Positions 8,273-17,652 are shown, counted from the first letter of the stretch. The stretch: DNA of 27,806 bases from JAFGPL01 sp046485045 (GCA_046485045.1 JAWOHT010000058.1:1-27806), one strand, 5' to 3'. The notes: generated by a model not told the origin, from the sequence alone. Numbers and translations: made by a program.

Positions 8273-8306
8273 TGATATCAATCATCTATTTAACTGATAG
8301 TTATCA
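8273..8306. promoter_or_regulatory. Candidate operator: two TGATA/TATCA palindromes
   Basis: In the 231-bp gap between the acyltransferase (-) and the transporter (+) lie TGATATCA (8273-8280) and TGATAGTTATCA (8295-8306), whose centres are 24 bp apart. Both share TGATA/TATCA half-sites. The position would suit a shared operator for the divergent genes. This rests on sequence symmetry only, in AT-rich DNA where such symmetry can arise by chance. Confidence 0.3.
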
Positions 8307-8398
8307 ATAAAAGGTTCTTCAGGGAGGTTTTTTTTCGGAAACCGTAATTCGGCTGTTAGTGAAATGTGAATTGTCAGGATTATTTAAAATGAAAGGAT

Positions 8399-8406
8399 TA
8401 TTTTTG
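8399..8406 (+). promoter_or_regulatory. Putative -7 promoter element for the POT-like transporter
   Basis: TATTTTTG fits the Bacteroidota -7 consensus TAnnTTTG and sits 23 bp before the transporter ATG at 8429, predicting a short leader. I see no TTTG -33 box at the usual spacing, so support comes from the -7 element and position only. Confidence 0.45.
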
Positions 8407-8428
8407 TCACAGACCAAAAAATATATCA

Positions 8429-9721
8429 ATGAAGAACAGAACGAAATTTCCAAAGGTATTTTGGGTAGCCAACACGATAGAGATATTCGAAAGGTTCGCG
8501 TATTATGGTATTTACATGGGATTTGGCATTTATTTTACCACCCGGTTAGGATATTCAGATGAAGAATTGGGAAATATACAGAGCTGGTTTCTGCTTGTTT
8601 CTTACCTGATACCATTTCTCTCGGGAACCTTTGCCGATAAATACGGGTTTAAAAAGATGTTGATTGTATCGTATCTTGCCTATCTGCCGGCAGTTATTTC
8701 GCTTATGTTTGCTGAAACATACAGCGGTGTGGCTTTCTCGATGATCTCTATCGGGTTTGCAGCAGGTATTTTCAAGCCACTTATTTCTGCCACCGTAAGG
8801 GCAGTGACCGATCAGACCAACAAAACGGTTGGCTTCGGAATTTTTTATTTAATGGTAAATGCCGGCGCTTCCATCGGACCTGTGATTGCAGGTAAACTGC
8901 GTGTTATCTCCTGGAAATACTCTTTTCTTGCAGGCGCCATTGCCATTGGGTGTATGTTGATTATAACCCTCTTTTTTTATAAAGAACCCAAAAGAGAAAT
9001 TGAAGGGGTAACGCTTAAAAAGAAATTTCAGGATATCTGGGTCGCTGTCTCCGACCTGAAATTTGCTTTTTTCTTAATTATTCTCGGCCTTTTTTTCTGG
9101 ACACCATTCTGGGCGTTTTTCAACATTTTGCCAAAATATGTTGACGGAAACCTCGATACAGTTGAATTGTACAATAGTGTTAAGAAGGTGCTTGGTGGCT
9201 TTTTCATCAGGCTTATCTCTGAGACCGATGAAAATGGCGTGAGCAGAATTCTCGGTGAAACCATTTCGCATTCAGGGTATATCATTATTCTTTTTCAGTT
9301 TTTTGTTTCCAAAATCACCGAAAAATTCAAACCCATACCAACTTTTTTATGGGGAATGCTTATTGCAGCCACCGGCTTCATGTTGATCGCCTATGCACAG
9401 GTATCGGTGACTTCGCTTGTTTTTCTCGGGATATTTTTGTTTGCCATTGGTGAAATGGTTTCATCACCGCGCATACAGGAATATATTACATGGCTTGCGC
9501 CAAAAGAAAAAGCCGGATTATACATGGGCGCTAATTTTCTGGCCATCGGCATCGGCGGTTTCGTAAGCGGATATTATACCAGGCTCTTTGGTGTAATTAA
9601 AAGTAAATATTTACACCCTGAATATATCTGGTACATTCTGGCAGTACATATAATCATTGGTTTTTTAGTAATATTTCTATTTACAAAATTTGCAGGTGAT
9701 TTTAAAGAACAGGAAGAATAA
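8429..9721 (+). CDS. MFS transporter, POT/PTR2 (proton-dependent oligopeptide transporter) type
   Basis: A 430-residue inner-membrane transporter with about 12 hydrophobic segments. The first helix carries the POT signature ExxERFxYY exactly (E18, E21-R22-F23, Y25-Y26), and the segment AAGIFKPLISATVRA matches the POT GxGxxKP region. Between the two halves there is a soluble stretch (DLKFAF onward) and an extended loop before ISHSGYIIILF. POT proteins import di- and tripeptides or other substrates with protons; substrate cannot be read from sequence. I chose the ATG at 8429 because it follows a TAnnTTTG element and the sequence after it matches the family N terminus. The SDR gene follows after 5 bp, so the two are probably co-transcribed. 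Confidence 0.85.
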   Translation: MKNRTKFPKVFWVANTIEIFERFAYYGIYMGFGIYFTTRLGYSDEELGNIQSWFLLVSYLIPFLSGTFADKYGFKKMLIVSYLAYLPAVISLMFAETYSGVAFSMISIGFAAGIFKPLISATVRAVTDQTNKTVGFGIFYLMVNAGASIGPVIAGKLRVISWKYSFLAGAIAIGCMLIITLFFYKEPKREIEGVTLKKKFQDIWVAVSDLKFAFFLIILGLFFWTPFWAFFNILPKYVDGNLDTVELYNSVKKVLGGFFIRLISETDENGVSRILGETISHSGYIIILFQFFVSKITEKFKPIPTFLWGMLIAATGFMLIAYAQVSVTSLVFLGIFLFAIGEMVSSPRIQEYITWLAPKEKAGLYMGANFLAIGIGGFVSGYYTRLFGVIKSKYLHPEYIWYILAVHIIIGFLVIFLFTKFAGDFKEQEE

Positions 9722-9726
9722 GACAG

Positions 9727-10575
9727 ATGAAGGACGTGAAAACCTGTATTATTACAGGCGCTGGTTCGGGCCTGGGAAAAGCATTGGCCAAATCACTTGC
9801 AAATAAGGGTTATCATCTGGTGCTGATTGATAATGATGAAAACAGTCTGAAATCGGTTAGAGATGAGATCATATCCCTGCCAGACAACAGTACAGTAGAG
9901 AATTATTCGGTTGATCTTTCTTTGCAGTATGAAATAAGAAAGTTCTGTAATGAATTCAACAACCGTTACCGAAAACTTGACCTGCTTATAAACAATGCAG
10001 GCGCGAACATCCCTTTCAGAAAGGTCACTGCTGAAGGTATTGAATATATGTTAGCGGTGAACTACCTTGCCCCTTTCCTTTTAACTTCTTTATTGTTCGA
10101 TAAATTAAAACTGGCAGGTAATGCAAAGATTATCAATATCGGTTCCAACGGAGAGAAATATGCACATCCCGGTTTTGATAACCTTCAGGGAGAAAAGTCT
10201 TTCAGCAGTATGCGCCAGTATTGCCTTACCAAACTTTGCCTGCTGATGTTTACTTATCACCTTTCAAAGAACACAGGCTTCAAAGATATTGCCATATGCT
10301 GCATACACCCGGGAGGGGTAAAGACCAGGCTGATGAACCATTACAGTTGGCACAACATGCCTAAAATGGCCTGGCATGTGTTATACCCGTTTTTAAAAAG
10401 CACGGGGAAAGCGGCAGGTTATGTGCTCAACCTGATTGATATGAAAGCAACGGCCATCAACGGAAAATATTTTTCAAAAGGAAGGAAAGCCATATCATCC
10501 GCGGTGTCGCGCGATGAAGAAATAGCTTCAAGACTATGGCACCATACCTGGACATTGGTAAATAACGGCTTCTGA
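9727..10575 (+). CDS. Short-chain dehydrogenase/reductase (SDR)
   Basis: A 282-residue classical SDR. It has the nucleotide-binding TGAGSGLG (residues 10-17), NNAG (89-92), the catalytic serine in INIGSNG (S140) and YxxxK as Y165-C-L-T-K169, then the IHPGGVKT stretch. D35 at the end of the second strand (LVLIDND) suggests a preference for NAD(H) over NADP(H). The C-terminal part (SWHNMPKMAWHVLYPFLKST) resembles SDRs of the retinol dehydrogenase/WW-domain oxidoreductase branch that act on hydrophobic substrates. It lies 5 bp after the transporter, suggesting a shared transcript; the shared physiology, if any, is not evident. Substrate unknown. Confidence 0.88.
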   Translation: MKDVKTCIITGAGSGLGKALAKSLANKGYHLVLIDNDENSLKSVRDEIISLPDNSTVENYSVDLSLQYEIRKFCNEFNNRYRKLDLLINNAGANIPFRKVTAEGIEYMLAVNYLAPFLLTSLLFDKLKLAGNAKIINIGSNGEKYAHPGFDNLQGEKSFSSMRQYCLTKLCLLMFTYHLSKNTGFKDIAICCIHPGGVKTRLMNHYSWHNMPKMAWHVLYPFLKSTGKAAGYVLNLIDMKATAINGKYFSKGRKAISSAVSRDEEIASRLWHHTWTLVNNGF

Positions 10576-10638
10576 AAATAATTCTTGATTTTATGCGTTA
10601 TTAACCGGATATTTGTTAAAATCGAATTTTTCAAAATA

Positions 10639-12129
10639 ATGAGGCTATTCCTGGTTGGTTTTACAGTGGTGTTTATACTTATTTTCAGCGTTTCGTGTTT
10701 TGATGAGGAGTTCACTGATGACTCCTCGGCAAAACTTGAATTTTCGGCCGACACGGTGGCTTTCGATACCGTTTTTACAACCATTGGATCTACCACCAAA
10801 CAGTTGCGTGTAATTAACCCATACAATAAATATCTGAATATCTCTCAAATATATCTTGGCGGGGGCGAAAACTCTTTTTTCAGGTTGAATGTTGACGGCG
10901 AAAAGGCCCGAAGCGTTAGTAACATAGAAATTGCACCGAAAGATAGTATTTATATTTTTATTGAGGTAACAGTTGATCCACTGGGAGTAAACAACCCCCT
11001 GGTAATAAACGATTCGATTATTTTTGTTACCAATGGGAACGTGCAGGATATAAACCTTGTTGCCTACGGACAAGATGTGCACCTGATTGATGGCCAGGTA
11101 ATAGAAACCGAAACATGGATAGCCGATAAACCTTACCTGATCTATAATTCGATGCTTATAGACAGTGGCCACACGCTTACCATAGAACCTGGCGCAACGC
11201 TTTATTTTCATAAAAACTCTTACCTGTATGTGATAGGAACTATTATTGCCGGGGGTACTAAAGAAAACCCGATATTGTTCAGGGGCGACAGGCTGGATAA
11301 TATATTCCCGGGATTTCCTTATGACAAATTGCCAAATCAGTGGGAAGGGATTTTTATTTATCCAACCAGCACAGGAAATATCTTTAACTACTGTCATATA
11401 AAAAATGGCACCTTTGGTATTTTTGCTGCAGGAGACCTGAGCGGTAATTATATGGCAGAAATTACCATAAACAACAGCATATTGGAGAATTTTTCATATG
11501 GGGCATTATTATTATATAACGCTACCATTACGATGCAGAATTCACTCATTGCCAATGCAAGCACCTATTTATTAGGTGTACCTGCCGGAGGAGACTTATC
11601 TATTCGTAATTGTACTTTTGCAAATTATTTTTATCACAGCAATTCTTTCAAGCGAAAAGGAGAACCTTCTGTTCTTATCTCAAACCAGTTTTATACCATT
11701 AGTCCCTTCACGAAAAAAGATACTCTTGTAACCAGCCATCTGAAAAAAGCAGACTTTGAAAACTGCATTGTTTATGGCCTGTATGAAAATGAGTTATATT
11801 TATTCGACAACAAAGTAAAGGATTTTAACTATCGTTTTAACCATTGCCTTTTGAAAGTGGCAAAAGACTCGGTAGACCACCAGAACACCGAAAGGTTTAC
11901 AGAGGTAATTTTTAATGAAGACCCAAAGTTTAAAAAAATTGCTTTAAGTGATGACTATTTCACCTCTGAATATTATTTCAACTTTACCCTCGATACTTTA
12001 TCTCCTGCCAAAGACAAGGGCGATCCTTCGATAATTACCACCTACCCCGGGCTTGAATCTGATATGCTCGGTAACTCACGGTTGATTGACGCAGGCCCTG
12101 ATATAGGAGCTTATGAGCGAGTTGAGTAA
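10639..12129 (+). CDS. Beta-helix lipoprotein with DIGAYE C terminus (choice-of-anchor-Q type)
   Basis: A 496-residue putative lipoprotein. I chose the ATG at 10639 because it gives a lipobox, ILIFSVSC, with lipidated Cys 20; the in-frame ATG at 10585 would add 18 residues that break the signal. Residues about 25-150 form a beta-sandwich-like domain (AFDTVFTTIGSTTKQLRVIN), resembling repeats found in exported Bacteroidota proteins. From about 165 on there is a right-handed parallel beta-helix (TLTIEPGATLYFHKNSYLYV, IIAGGTKENPILFRGD). The end, LIDAGPDIGAYE, is the hallmark of choice-of-anchor-Q proteins. A surface or periplasmic carbohydrate-binding or lyase-like role is possible, but no catalytic residues can be named. 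The EEP gene follows 12 bp downstream. Confidence 0.82.
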   Translation: MRLFLVGFTVVFILIFSVSCFDEEFTDDSSAKLEFSADTVAFDTVFTTIGSTTKQLRVINPYNKYLNISQIYLGGGENSFFRLNVDGEKARSVSNIEIAPKDSIYIFIEVTVDPLGVNNPLVINDSIIFVTNGNVQDINLVAYGQDVHLIDGQVIETETWIADKPYLIYNSMLIDSGHTLTIEPGATLYFHKNSYLYVIGTIIAGGTKENPILFRGDRLDNIFPGFPYDKLPNQWEGIFIYPTSTGNIFNYCHIKNGTFGIFAAGDLSGNYMAEITINNSILENFSYGALLLYNATITMQNSLIANASTYLLGVPAGGDLSIRNCTFANYFYHSNSFKRKGEPSVLISNQFYTISPFTKKDTLVTSHLKKADFENCIVYGLYENELYLFDNKVKDFNYRFNHCLLKVAKDSVDHQNTERFTEVIFNEDPKFKKIALSDDYFTSEYYFNFTLDTLSPAKDKGDPSIITTYPGLESDMLGNSRLIDAGPDIGAYERVE

Positions 12130-12141
12130 TTTATAAAAGTT

Positions 12142-13206
12142 ATGAATATGGCTTTATGGGGTATTTTCTTTGCACTTTTCTTTTTTAATGCAATATGCGC
12201 TGCTCAACAAAAGGATTTTACAAATGCTGTAGAGAAGGCCAACAGAGGCGATTGCAGGATAATGTTTTACAATGTTGAAAACCTCTTTGACTGCAAAGAT
12301 GACCCAAAGAAAAACGATAATGAATTTTTACCTGAAAGCAAAAGGCACTGGACAGAACAACGGTTCAGGCAAAAACTGAACAATATTTTTAAGGTGATTG
12401 CAGCTGCCGGCGAATCTCAACCTCCCGAAATAGTTGGTTTCGCAGAAATTGAGAACAGGTATGTATTGGAACAATTGGTGTATAACACCCCTTTGTCTAA
12501 ATATCAGTACCATATCGCTCATTTTGATTCGCCAGATGAACGGGGCATAGATGTTGCACTGATTTACCGGTCAGATAAGGTAAAAAGAATTGCCGAAAAA
12601 GTTTACAGGGTAAACTTTTCGCCCAACAGCAAACGCGCCACGCGCGATATTTTGTATTTTTCTTTTCAATTAAATAGAAAAGACACCCTGCACCTGTTTG
12701 TAAACCACTGGCCGTCGAGATCGGGAGGACAACTGGCCAGCGAAAAGTACCGCATATTTGTAGCAAATTTTCTAAGGGCCAAAACCGACTCGCTTTTAGC
12801 CTGCAATATCAATACAAAAATTATGCTCATGGGTGATTTCAACGACGAACCGCATAACAAAAGCATTAAAGAAGTACTCAAGGCAGGAAAGGTTGAAAAC
12901 ACAATACTCCCAGAAAGACTTTACAATCTTTCTTATGATGCGGAAAACTTACAGGCGCCCGGCTCACATAAATACCAGGGAAATTGGGCATTGCTCGACC
13001 AGGCAATGGTTTCGGGCAGTTTGTTGAAAAAAAAGGGGGTATATGTCCTGCCTGGTTCATTCACCATCTTCAGCCCTTCGTTTCTGCTTGAGGCCGATGA
13101 AAAATACCTGGGCACCAAACCTAAGCGTACCTATATTGGTTTTAAATACCACGGTGGTTTCAGCGACCATCTGCCTGTTTATATTGACCTTGTCATCCAC
13201 AGATAA
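12142..13206 (+). CDS. Exported endonuclease/exonuclease/phosphatase (EEP) family protein
   Basis: A 354-residue phosphodiesterase of the DNase I-like EEP fold with a signal peptide (residues 1-21, cut near CAAQ). All fold motifs are present: MFYNVENLF (N44), GFAEIEN (E102), ERGIDVALIYR, the catalytic VNHWPSR (H189), MGDFNDEP (D232, N234) and the C-terminal SDHLPVYIDL (D342, H343). This complete set predicts a Mg2+-dependent hydrolase acting on a phosphoester outside the cytoplasm, such as extracellular nucleic acid or a phospholipid headgroup. It lies 12 bp after the beta-helix lipoprotein and is probably co-transcribed with it. The substrate cannot be decided from the sequence. Confidence 0.9.
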   Translation: MNMALWGIFFALFFFNAICAAQQKDFTNAVEKANRGDCRIMFYNVENLFDCKDDPKKNDNEFLPESKRHWTEQRFRQKLNNIFKVIAAAGESQPPEIVGFAEIENRYVLEQLVYNTPLSKYQYHIAHFDSPDERGIDVALIYRSDKVKRIAEKVYRVNFSPNSKRATRDILYFSFQLNRKDTLHLFVNHWPSRSGGQLASEKYRIFVANFLRAKTDSLLACNINTKIMLMGDFNDEPHNKSIKEVLKAGKVENTILPERLYNLSYDAENLQAPGSHKYQGNWALLDQAMVSGSLLKKKGVYVLPGSFTIFSPSFLLEADEKYLGTKPKRTYIGFKYHGGFSDHLPVYIDLVIHR

Positions 13207-13247
13207 TTTTATTTTCATTAATCATCCATTTTGTACAAATTTGCATC

Positions 13248-16196
13248 ATGAAGCAATTTGCAATATGCCAGACGAAACACAGGGTGCTGGGTCCGCTGTT
13301 TATTCCTGTCTTTTTCAAACAGGTTCCCGGCAAAGAGTTCTATGCTATTGATGAAAGAATTACATTGAATAACCTGTCATCTTTCGAATCGTCATTGCAG
13401 GATGATGAAATTGAACTGGTTAAGCTGAATGAAGAATATTCAGACAGCCAGATTGTTAAAACATTCTCAAAAAAGAAAACCAATCCCCAGGATTTTCTTT
13501 CATCCATTGACGAAAACCTGTTTACACTGCAAATACGGCCATACATTGAGAGAAGGTTGCTGAAATGTATCGAGATTCTTCAGGGAAGCAATATTCCGTT
13601 ATTTCATAAAGAGAAAATGAACAATATCTATGAATCGGAACGCATTTCAATCATTGAAGAAAATGTGGAGTCGGTTTTCAACTTCAAAAGGGTAAACGGT
13701 GAACTTTCTTACTTTCTCTCGATAAAACACCTCGATAAAGAGATAAAGCTGTTTGGAAAAGAGGGCGCTATACTGGTGAACGAACCATGCCGTATCGTAA
13801 TCGGAAATTCGCTTTACATCTTTGACAATATTGATGGGAAGAAACTATTGCCTTTTTTTTCAAAAGAGTACATACAAGTACCGCAACGTGCTGAAAAAAA
13901 ATTCCTCGAAGGTTTTGTTAAGAATGTTATCAGGAAATATAAGGTAAATTCTGATGCTTTTAAAATCATTGACAAGCAGGTTAAACCCTTCACTATTCTC
14001 AGCTTCGAAAATGACCTTTCAGGAAAACCTATGTTGCTTCTCAAGTTCAGGTATGATGAAGAAACTACCTACTATGCCAATAAAAAGACAGAACTTAAGG
14101 TTGTACTGGCAGAAGAAGACAGTATCCCGGTTTTTTACCGGTTGAACAGAGACGATGCTTTTGAGAATGAGGTGATATTCAGGTTACTCGATATGGGATT
14201 AAAGAACCAGCACAGCTCATATTTCTTTCCGCTGAGAACTAAAGTGTACGATAATTTTTTTATGCAATACGAACTGGTAAACTGGCTTAATTTCAATGCC
14301 GATGAACTTAAGAATTCCGGTATTGAAGTGGTACAAAATGAGCAAAATTTAAGATTTTACCTTAAAAAGTTCGAACTTATTACCAGTGTGACTGAAAACC
14401 AAAATGATTGGTTCGATATCAACATTATTGTAAAATTTGCCGGTTTTGAAATTCCTTTCATCAGATTCAGGAACCATATCCTTAATGAAGACAGACAGTA
14501 TTTATTGCCTGACGGTGAAATAGTTATACTCCCTGAAGAATGGTTTTCGAGGTTTAAGGATATCCTGGCTTTTGCCCGCATTGAGAATACAACCATCGCA
14601 CTCGAAAAGCAGCATTATATTCTGTTGCAGGAAGGTCTGAAAGGCCTGAAAGACAGCTATGCCAGGAAACTTAAAAAATGGTTTGATGACAAACCAGCCG
14701 GGCAGCCGGCCATACCCGATAGTATTCAGGCACAGTTAAGGCCATATCAGGCCGAAGGTTTCGGCTGGATGATCAAGCTTTATGAAAACGGTTTTGGTGG
14801 CTGCCTGGCCGATGATATGGGGCTTGGAAAAACATTACAAACACTTACCCTGCTGGTTAAGGTTATTCAGGAAGAAAACCTTAAGGACTATGGGCCTGCC
14901 GTTTCGACATTCGACAGACAGCTTACCATCTTTGATATGATGGACAAATCAAAACTGATGAAATCGAAACCATCGCTGGTAGTGGTACCTACCTCGCTGA
15001 TATATAACTGGATGAAAGAGGTGATAAAATTTGCCCCTCAGCTAAAAATATCTTATTACGGCGGCCAGAACCGTAAACCGCTTCAATATTATTATAATGA
15101 ATATGAGATTATTATAACTTCATATGGCATCATTCGAAATGATATTGAACTGTTTAAGAAACATGAATTCCTTTATGTTATCCTCGATGAGAGCCAGCTT
15201 GTTAAAAATCCGCTTTCAAAAACCTATAAGGCGCTTTTACAGCTAAAAACAGAGTACCGTCTTGCGCTTACGGGCACACCCATCGAAAACTCACTCACCG
15301 ATCTTTGGGCGCAGATGAACTTTTTAAACCCCGGACTGCTCGGGAGCCTCGAGTTTTTTAAAAATGAATTTAAGTTTGCCATCGAAAAAGAACACAACGA
15401 TGAACAGGCAGGAAAGCTCAGGAAACTAATAAATCCGTTTATACTAAGAAGAACAAAGGGAGAAGTTGCCAAAGACCTGCCAGATATCAGCGAGCAAACC
15501 ATTTTCTGCGACATGTCACAGGAACAGTTCAGTTTTTATGAGGCTGAAAAATCAAAGGCCAGAAACATTATTATGCAAAGCATTGCCTCGCAGGGAGTGA
15601 AGAAATCATCCATTATCCTGCTGCAAACCCTTACCCGTTTGCGACAGATAGCCAACCATCCCGTTTTGGTAAATGAAGAATATTCAGGATTTTCGGGTAA
15701 GTTCGAAGAGATATCAAGAAACCTTGAAAATATTGTATCTGAAGGGCATAAGGTTCTTGTCTTCAGCTCTTTTGTGAAGCACCTTGACCTCTTTGCCAGG
15801 TTTTGTGATGACAAAAGGCTTTCATATTCTTATCTTACAGGCGAGACCTCCAACCGGGGTGAAGTGGTTGAAACGTTCCAGGAGAACCAGGAAATAAGGA
15901 TATTCCTGATTTCGCTTAAAGCCGGCGGTTTTGGTCTGAACCTTACAGCCGCCGATTATGTTTTTCTGCTCGACCCGTGGTGGAACCCCGCGGTGGAACA
16001 ACAGGCCCTGAGCCGTGCCCATCGTATCGGACAGGATAAAAATGTATTCGTTTACCGTTTTATTGCAAAAGATACCATTGAAGAAAAAATACTCATGCTG
16101 CAGGAAAAGAAATCCGGGCTGGCTGAGGCTTTTATAAGTAGCAATAATCCGTTTGCAGGAATAGAAGAAAAAGATGTCCTGGAACTCTTTGAGTAA
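13248..16196 (+). CDS. SNF2-family helicase-like ATPase (RapA/Swi2-type)
   Basis: This protein has 982 residues. Residues 1 to about 490 are a bacterial N-terminal region I do not recognise; there is no CxC/HxC SWIM zinc motif. The motor starts at RPYQAEGFGWM and has ADDMGLGKTLQT (Walker A, about 519-530), VVVPTSLIYNW, ILDESQLVKN (motif II as DESQ, about 646), LTGTPIENSL, LRRTKGEVAKDLP, VFSSFVKHL, ISLKAGGFGLNLTAADY and RAHRIGQ (motif VI, about 924). All motifs are intact, so it should be an active double-stranded-DNA translocase. Bacterial SNF2 proteins of this size are usually chromosomal and implicated in transcription recycling or repair. It converges with the CCA-adding enzyme, with 12 bp between stop codons. 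Confidence 0.95.
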   Translation: MKQFAICQTKHRVLGPLFIPVFFKQVPGKEFYAIDERITLNNLSSFESSLQDDEIELVKLNEEYSDSQIVKTFSKKKTNPQDFLSSIDENLFTLQIRPYIERRLLKCIEILQGSNIPLFHKEKMNNIYESERISIIEENVESVFNFKRVNGELSYFLSIKHLDKEIKLFGKEGAILVNEPCRIVIGNSLYIFDNIDGKKLLPFFSKEYIQVPQRAEKKFLEGFVKNVIRKYKVNSDAFKIIDKQVKPFTILSFENDLSGKPMLLLKFRYDEETTYYANKKTELKVVLAEEDSIPVFYRLNRDDAFENEVIFRLLDMGLKNQHSSYFFPLRTKVYDNFFMQYELVNWLNFNADELKNSGIEVVQNEQNLRFYLKKFELITSVTENQNDWFDINIIVKFAGFEIPFIRFRNHILNEDRQYLLPDGEIVILPEEWFSRFKDILAFARIENTTIALEKQHYILLQEGLKGLKDSYARKLKKWFDDKPAGQPAIPDSIQAQLRPYQAEGFGWMIKLYENGFGGCLADDMGLGKTLQTLTLLVKVIQEENLKDYGPAVSTFDRQLTIFDMMDKSKLMKSKPSLVVVPTSLIYNWMKEVIKFAPQLKISYYGGQNRKPLQYYYNEYEIIITSYGIIRNDIELFKKHEFLYVILDESQLVKNPLSKTYKALLQLKTEYRLALTGTPIENSLTDLWAQMNFLNPGLLGSLEFFKNEFKFAIEKEHNDEQAGKLRKLINPFILRRTKGEVAKDLPDISEQTIFCDMSQEQFSFYEAEKSKARNIIMQSIASQGVKKSSIILLQTLTRLRQIANHPVLVNEEYSGFSGKFEEISRNLENIVSEGHKVLVFSSFVKHLDLFARFCDDKRLSYSYLTGETSNRGEVVETFQENQEIRIFLISLKAGGFGLNLTAADYVFLLDPWWNPAVEQQALSRAHRIGQDKNVFVYRFIAKDTIEEKILMLQEKKSGLAEAFISSNNPFAGIEEKDVLELFE

Positions 16197-16208
16197 AGAT
16201 GCAAGATC

Positions 16209-17633
16209 TCAGGAAACGGGTTTCAATCCCAATTCTTTACCCGTTTTAAGCATTAGTTCATAAGCTTCATCGTAGTTATTTCTTATTTTTCCGTCAAGTA
16301 TGGCTTCCTTTATGCTGTTTTTAATCATCCCGACTTCTTTACAAGGCTGAATATTAAAAGTTTTCATAATCAATTCGCCGTCAATAGGCGGTTGAAAATT
16401 GCGGATATGGTCTTTTTCTTCTATTTCAACCAGTTTTTTTCTTACCAAATTAAAGTTGGCAAGGTATTGCCTGACTTTGACATCGTTTTTCGAGGTAATA
16501 TCGGCCTCACAAAGGGTCATCAGGTCGTCAATGTCGTCGCCGGCTTCAAAAAGCAACCTTCTTACGGCAGAATCTGTAACATCTTCATCTACAAGAGCAA
16601 TTGGCCTTAAGTGAAGCCTTACAAGTTTTTGTACATATTGCAGGTTTGAGCCGAGAGGCAGTTTCAGCCTTCTGAAGATAGAGGGTAACATTTTAGACCC
16701 CAGGAAGTCGTGCCCGTGAAATGACCATCCGGTTTGAGGGTCGTAATATTTTACAGGGGGTTTTCCAACATCATGGAGCAGCGCAGCCCACCTAAGCCAT
16801 AAATTATCGGTTTTGCCGGCAATATTGTCAAGTACCTGCAAAGAATGATAAAAATTATCTTTATGCCCTTTGCCTTTTTTAACATCAACCCCTTTCATGG
16901 CCTGGAGTTCGGGAAGAATTATCTCCAACAACCCGGTTTTGTCAAGCAAACTAAAACCTCGCGAGGGCTTTTCTGCTGCCATTATTTTGTTGAGTTCGTC
17001 AGCCACACGCTCGCCTGAAATTATTTTAATCCTTTCACGGTTTTTAAATATTGCATTCAAAGATCTTTCTTCAACCGAAAAATTAAGCTGCACTGCAAAC
17101 CTTATGGCACGCATCATGCGAAGCGGGTCGTCAGAATATGTACTGTCAGGGTCAAGGGGTGTACGGATAATTTTGCTGTTGAGGTCTTCAAGTCCGTTAA
17201 ATGGATCTGTTAGTTCACCAAAGGTTTCTTTATTAAGCGAAACTGCCAGTGCATTTATTGTAAAATCCCTTCTTTTCTGGTCATCTTCAAGGCTTCCGTC
17301 CTCAACCACAGGTTTGCGTGAATTTCGAGAGTACGATTCTTTACGTGCCCCCACAAATTCGAGTTCGTACCCGTTAAACATTATCATGGCAGTGCCAAAG
17401 TTTTTAAAAACATTTACTTTCACCTTTTTTCCCAGTTTCGAAGCTACTTCCTTTGCCAGTTCAATCCCGCTGCCGGCTACGACAATATCAATGTCTTTGG
17501 AAGGACGCTTCAGCAGGTAGTCCCTTACGTATCCTCCAATAACAAAACAAGCTACTTTTCTTTCTGTAACTATGTCAGTAATAACTTCAAATATTTTGTC
17601 AGAAAAGTTTATCTGCATATGTAAATATGACAA
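16209..17633 (-). CDS. cca: CCA-adding enzyme / tRNA nucleotidyltransferase with HD domain
   Basis: A 474-residue class II nucleotidyltransferase that builds or repairs the CCA 3' end of tRNA. N-terminal catalytic domain: CFVIGGYVRDYLL (G33-G34) and KDIDIVV with the metal-binding D47 and D49. The family's RRDFTINALA (121-130) and DPLRMMRAIRFAVQL (169-183) follow. A middle HD domain has ALLHDVGKPP (H287, D288) and SFHGHDFLG. The HD domain is typical of bacterial CCA enzymes and may give a phosphohydrolase activity. The start may instead be M6 (17618, MQINFSD), since the first five residues add nothing recognisable. A TAnnTTTG element on the same strand lies 19 bp upstream. Confidence 0.93.
   Translation of the reverse strand: MSYLHMQINFSDKIFEVITDIVTERKVACFVIGGYVRDYLLKRPSKDIDIVVAGSGIELAKEVASKLGKKVKVNVFKNFGTAMIMFNGYELEFVGARKESYSRNSRKPVVEDGSLEDDQKRRDFTINALAVSLNKETFGELTDPFNGLEDLNSKIIRTPLDPDSTYSDDPLRMMRAIRFAVQLNFSVEERSLNAIFKNRERIKIISGERVADELNKIMAAEKPSRGFSLLDKTGLLEIILPELQAMKGVDVKKGKGHKDNFYHSLQVLDNIAGKTDNLWLRWAALLHDVGKPPVKYYDPQTGWSFHGHDFLGSKMLPSIFRRLKLPLGSNLQYVQKLVRLHLRPIALVDEDVTDSAVRRLLFEAGDDIDDLMTLCEADITSKNDVKVRQYLANFNLVRKKLVEIEEKDHIRNFQPPIDGELIMKTFNIQPCKEVGMIKNSIKEAILDGKIRNNYDEAYELMLKTGKELGLKPVS
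16214..16247 (+). terminator. Possible terminator of the SNF2 gene inside the end of cca
   Basis: AAACGGGT (16214-16221) pairs with ACCCGTTT (16239-16246) in an 8-bp stem with a 17-nt loop, and four T residues (16244-16247) end the second arm. It lies 18 bp after the SNF2 stop, within the last codons of the convergent cca gene. The T tract is short, so the call is tentative. Confidence 0.4.
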
Positions 17634-17652
17634 TTTGTGAAATTTTCCCTGA

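Noticed and set aside
8359..8562. A short open frame starting before the transporter
   Set aside because: It is out of frame with the POT-like gene, overlaps its conserved first helix and covers the putative promoter element.
10645..11397. A 250-codon open frame on the minus strand
   Set aside because: It is fully antisense to the beta-helix lipoprotein, which has a lipobox and the DIGAYE end; the antisense product has no features.
13222..13247. Promoter element before the SNF2 gene (CCATTTTG, CAAATTTG)
   Set aside because: Both deviate from TAnnTTTG in the first positions and the second would leave no leader; not enough support to annotate.
16870..17520. A 216-codon open frame on the plus strand
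   Set aside because: It lies opposite the catalytic and HD region of cca; its Ser/Leu-rich sequence is typical of an antisense shadow.
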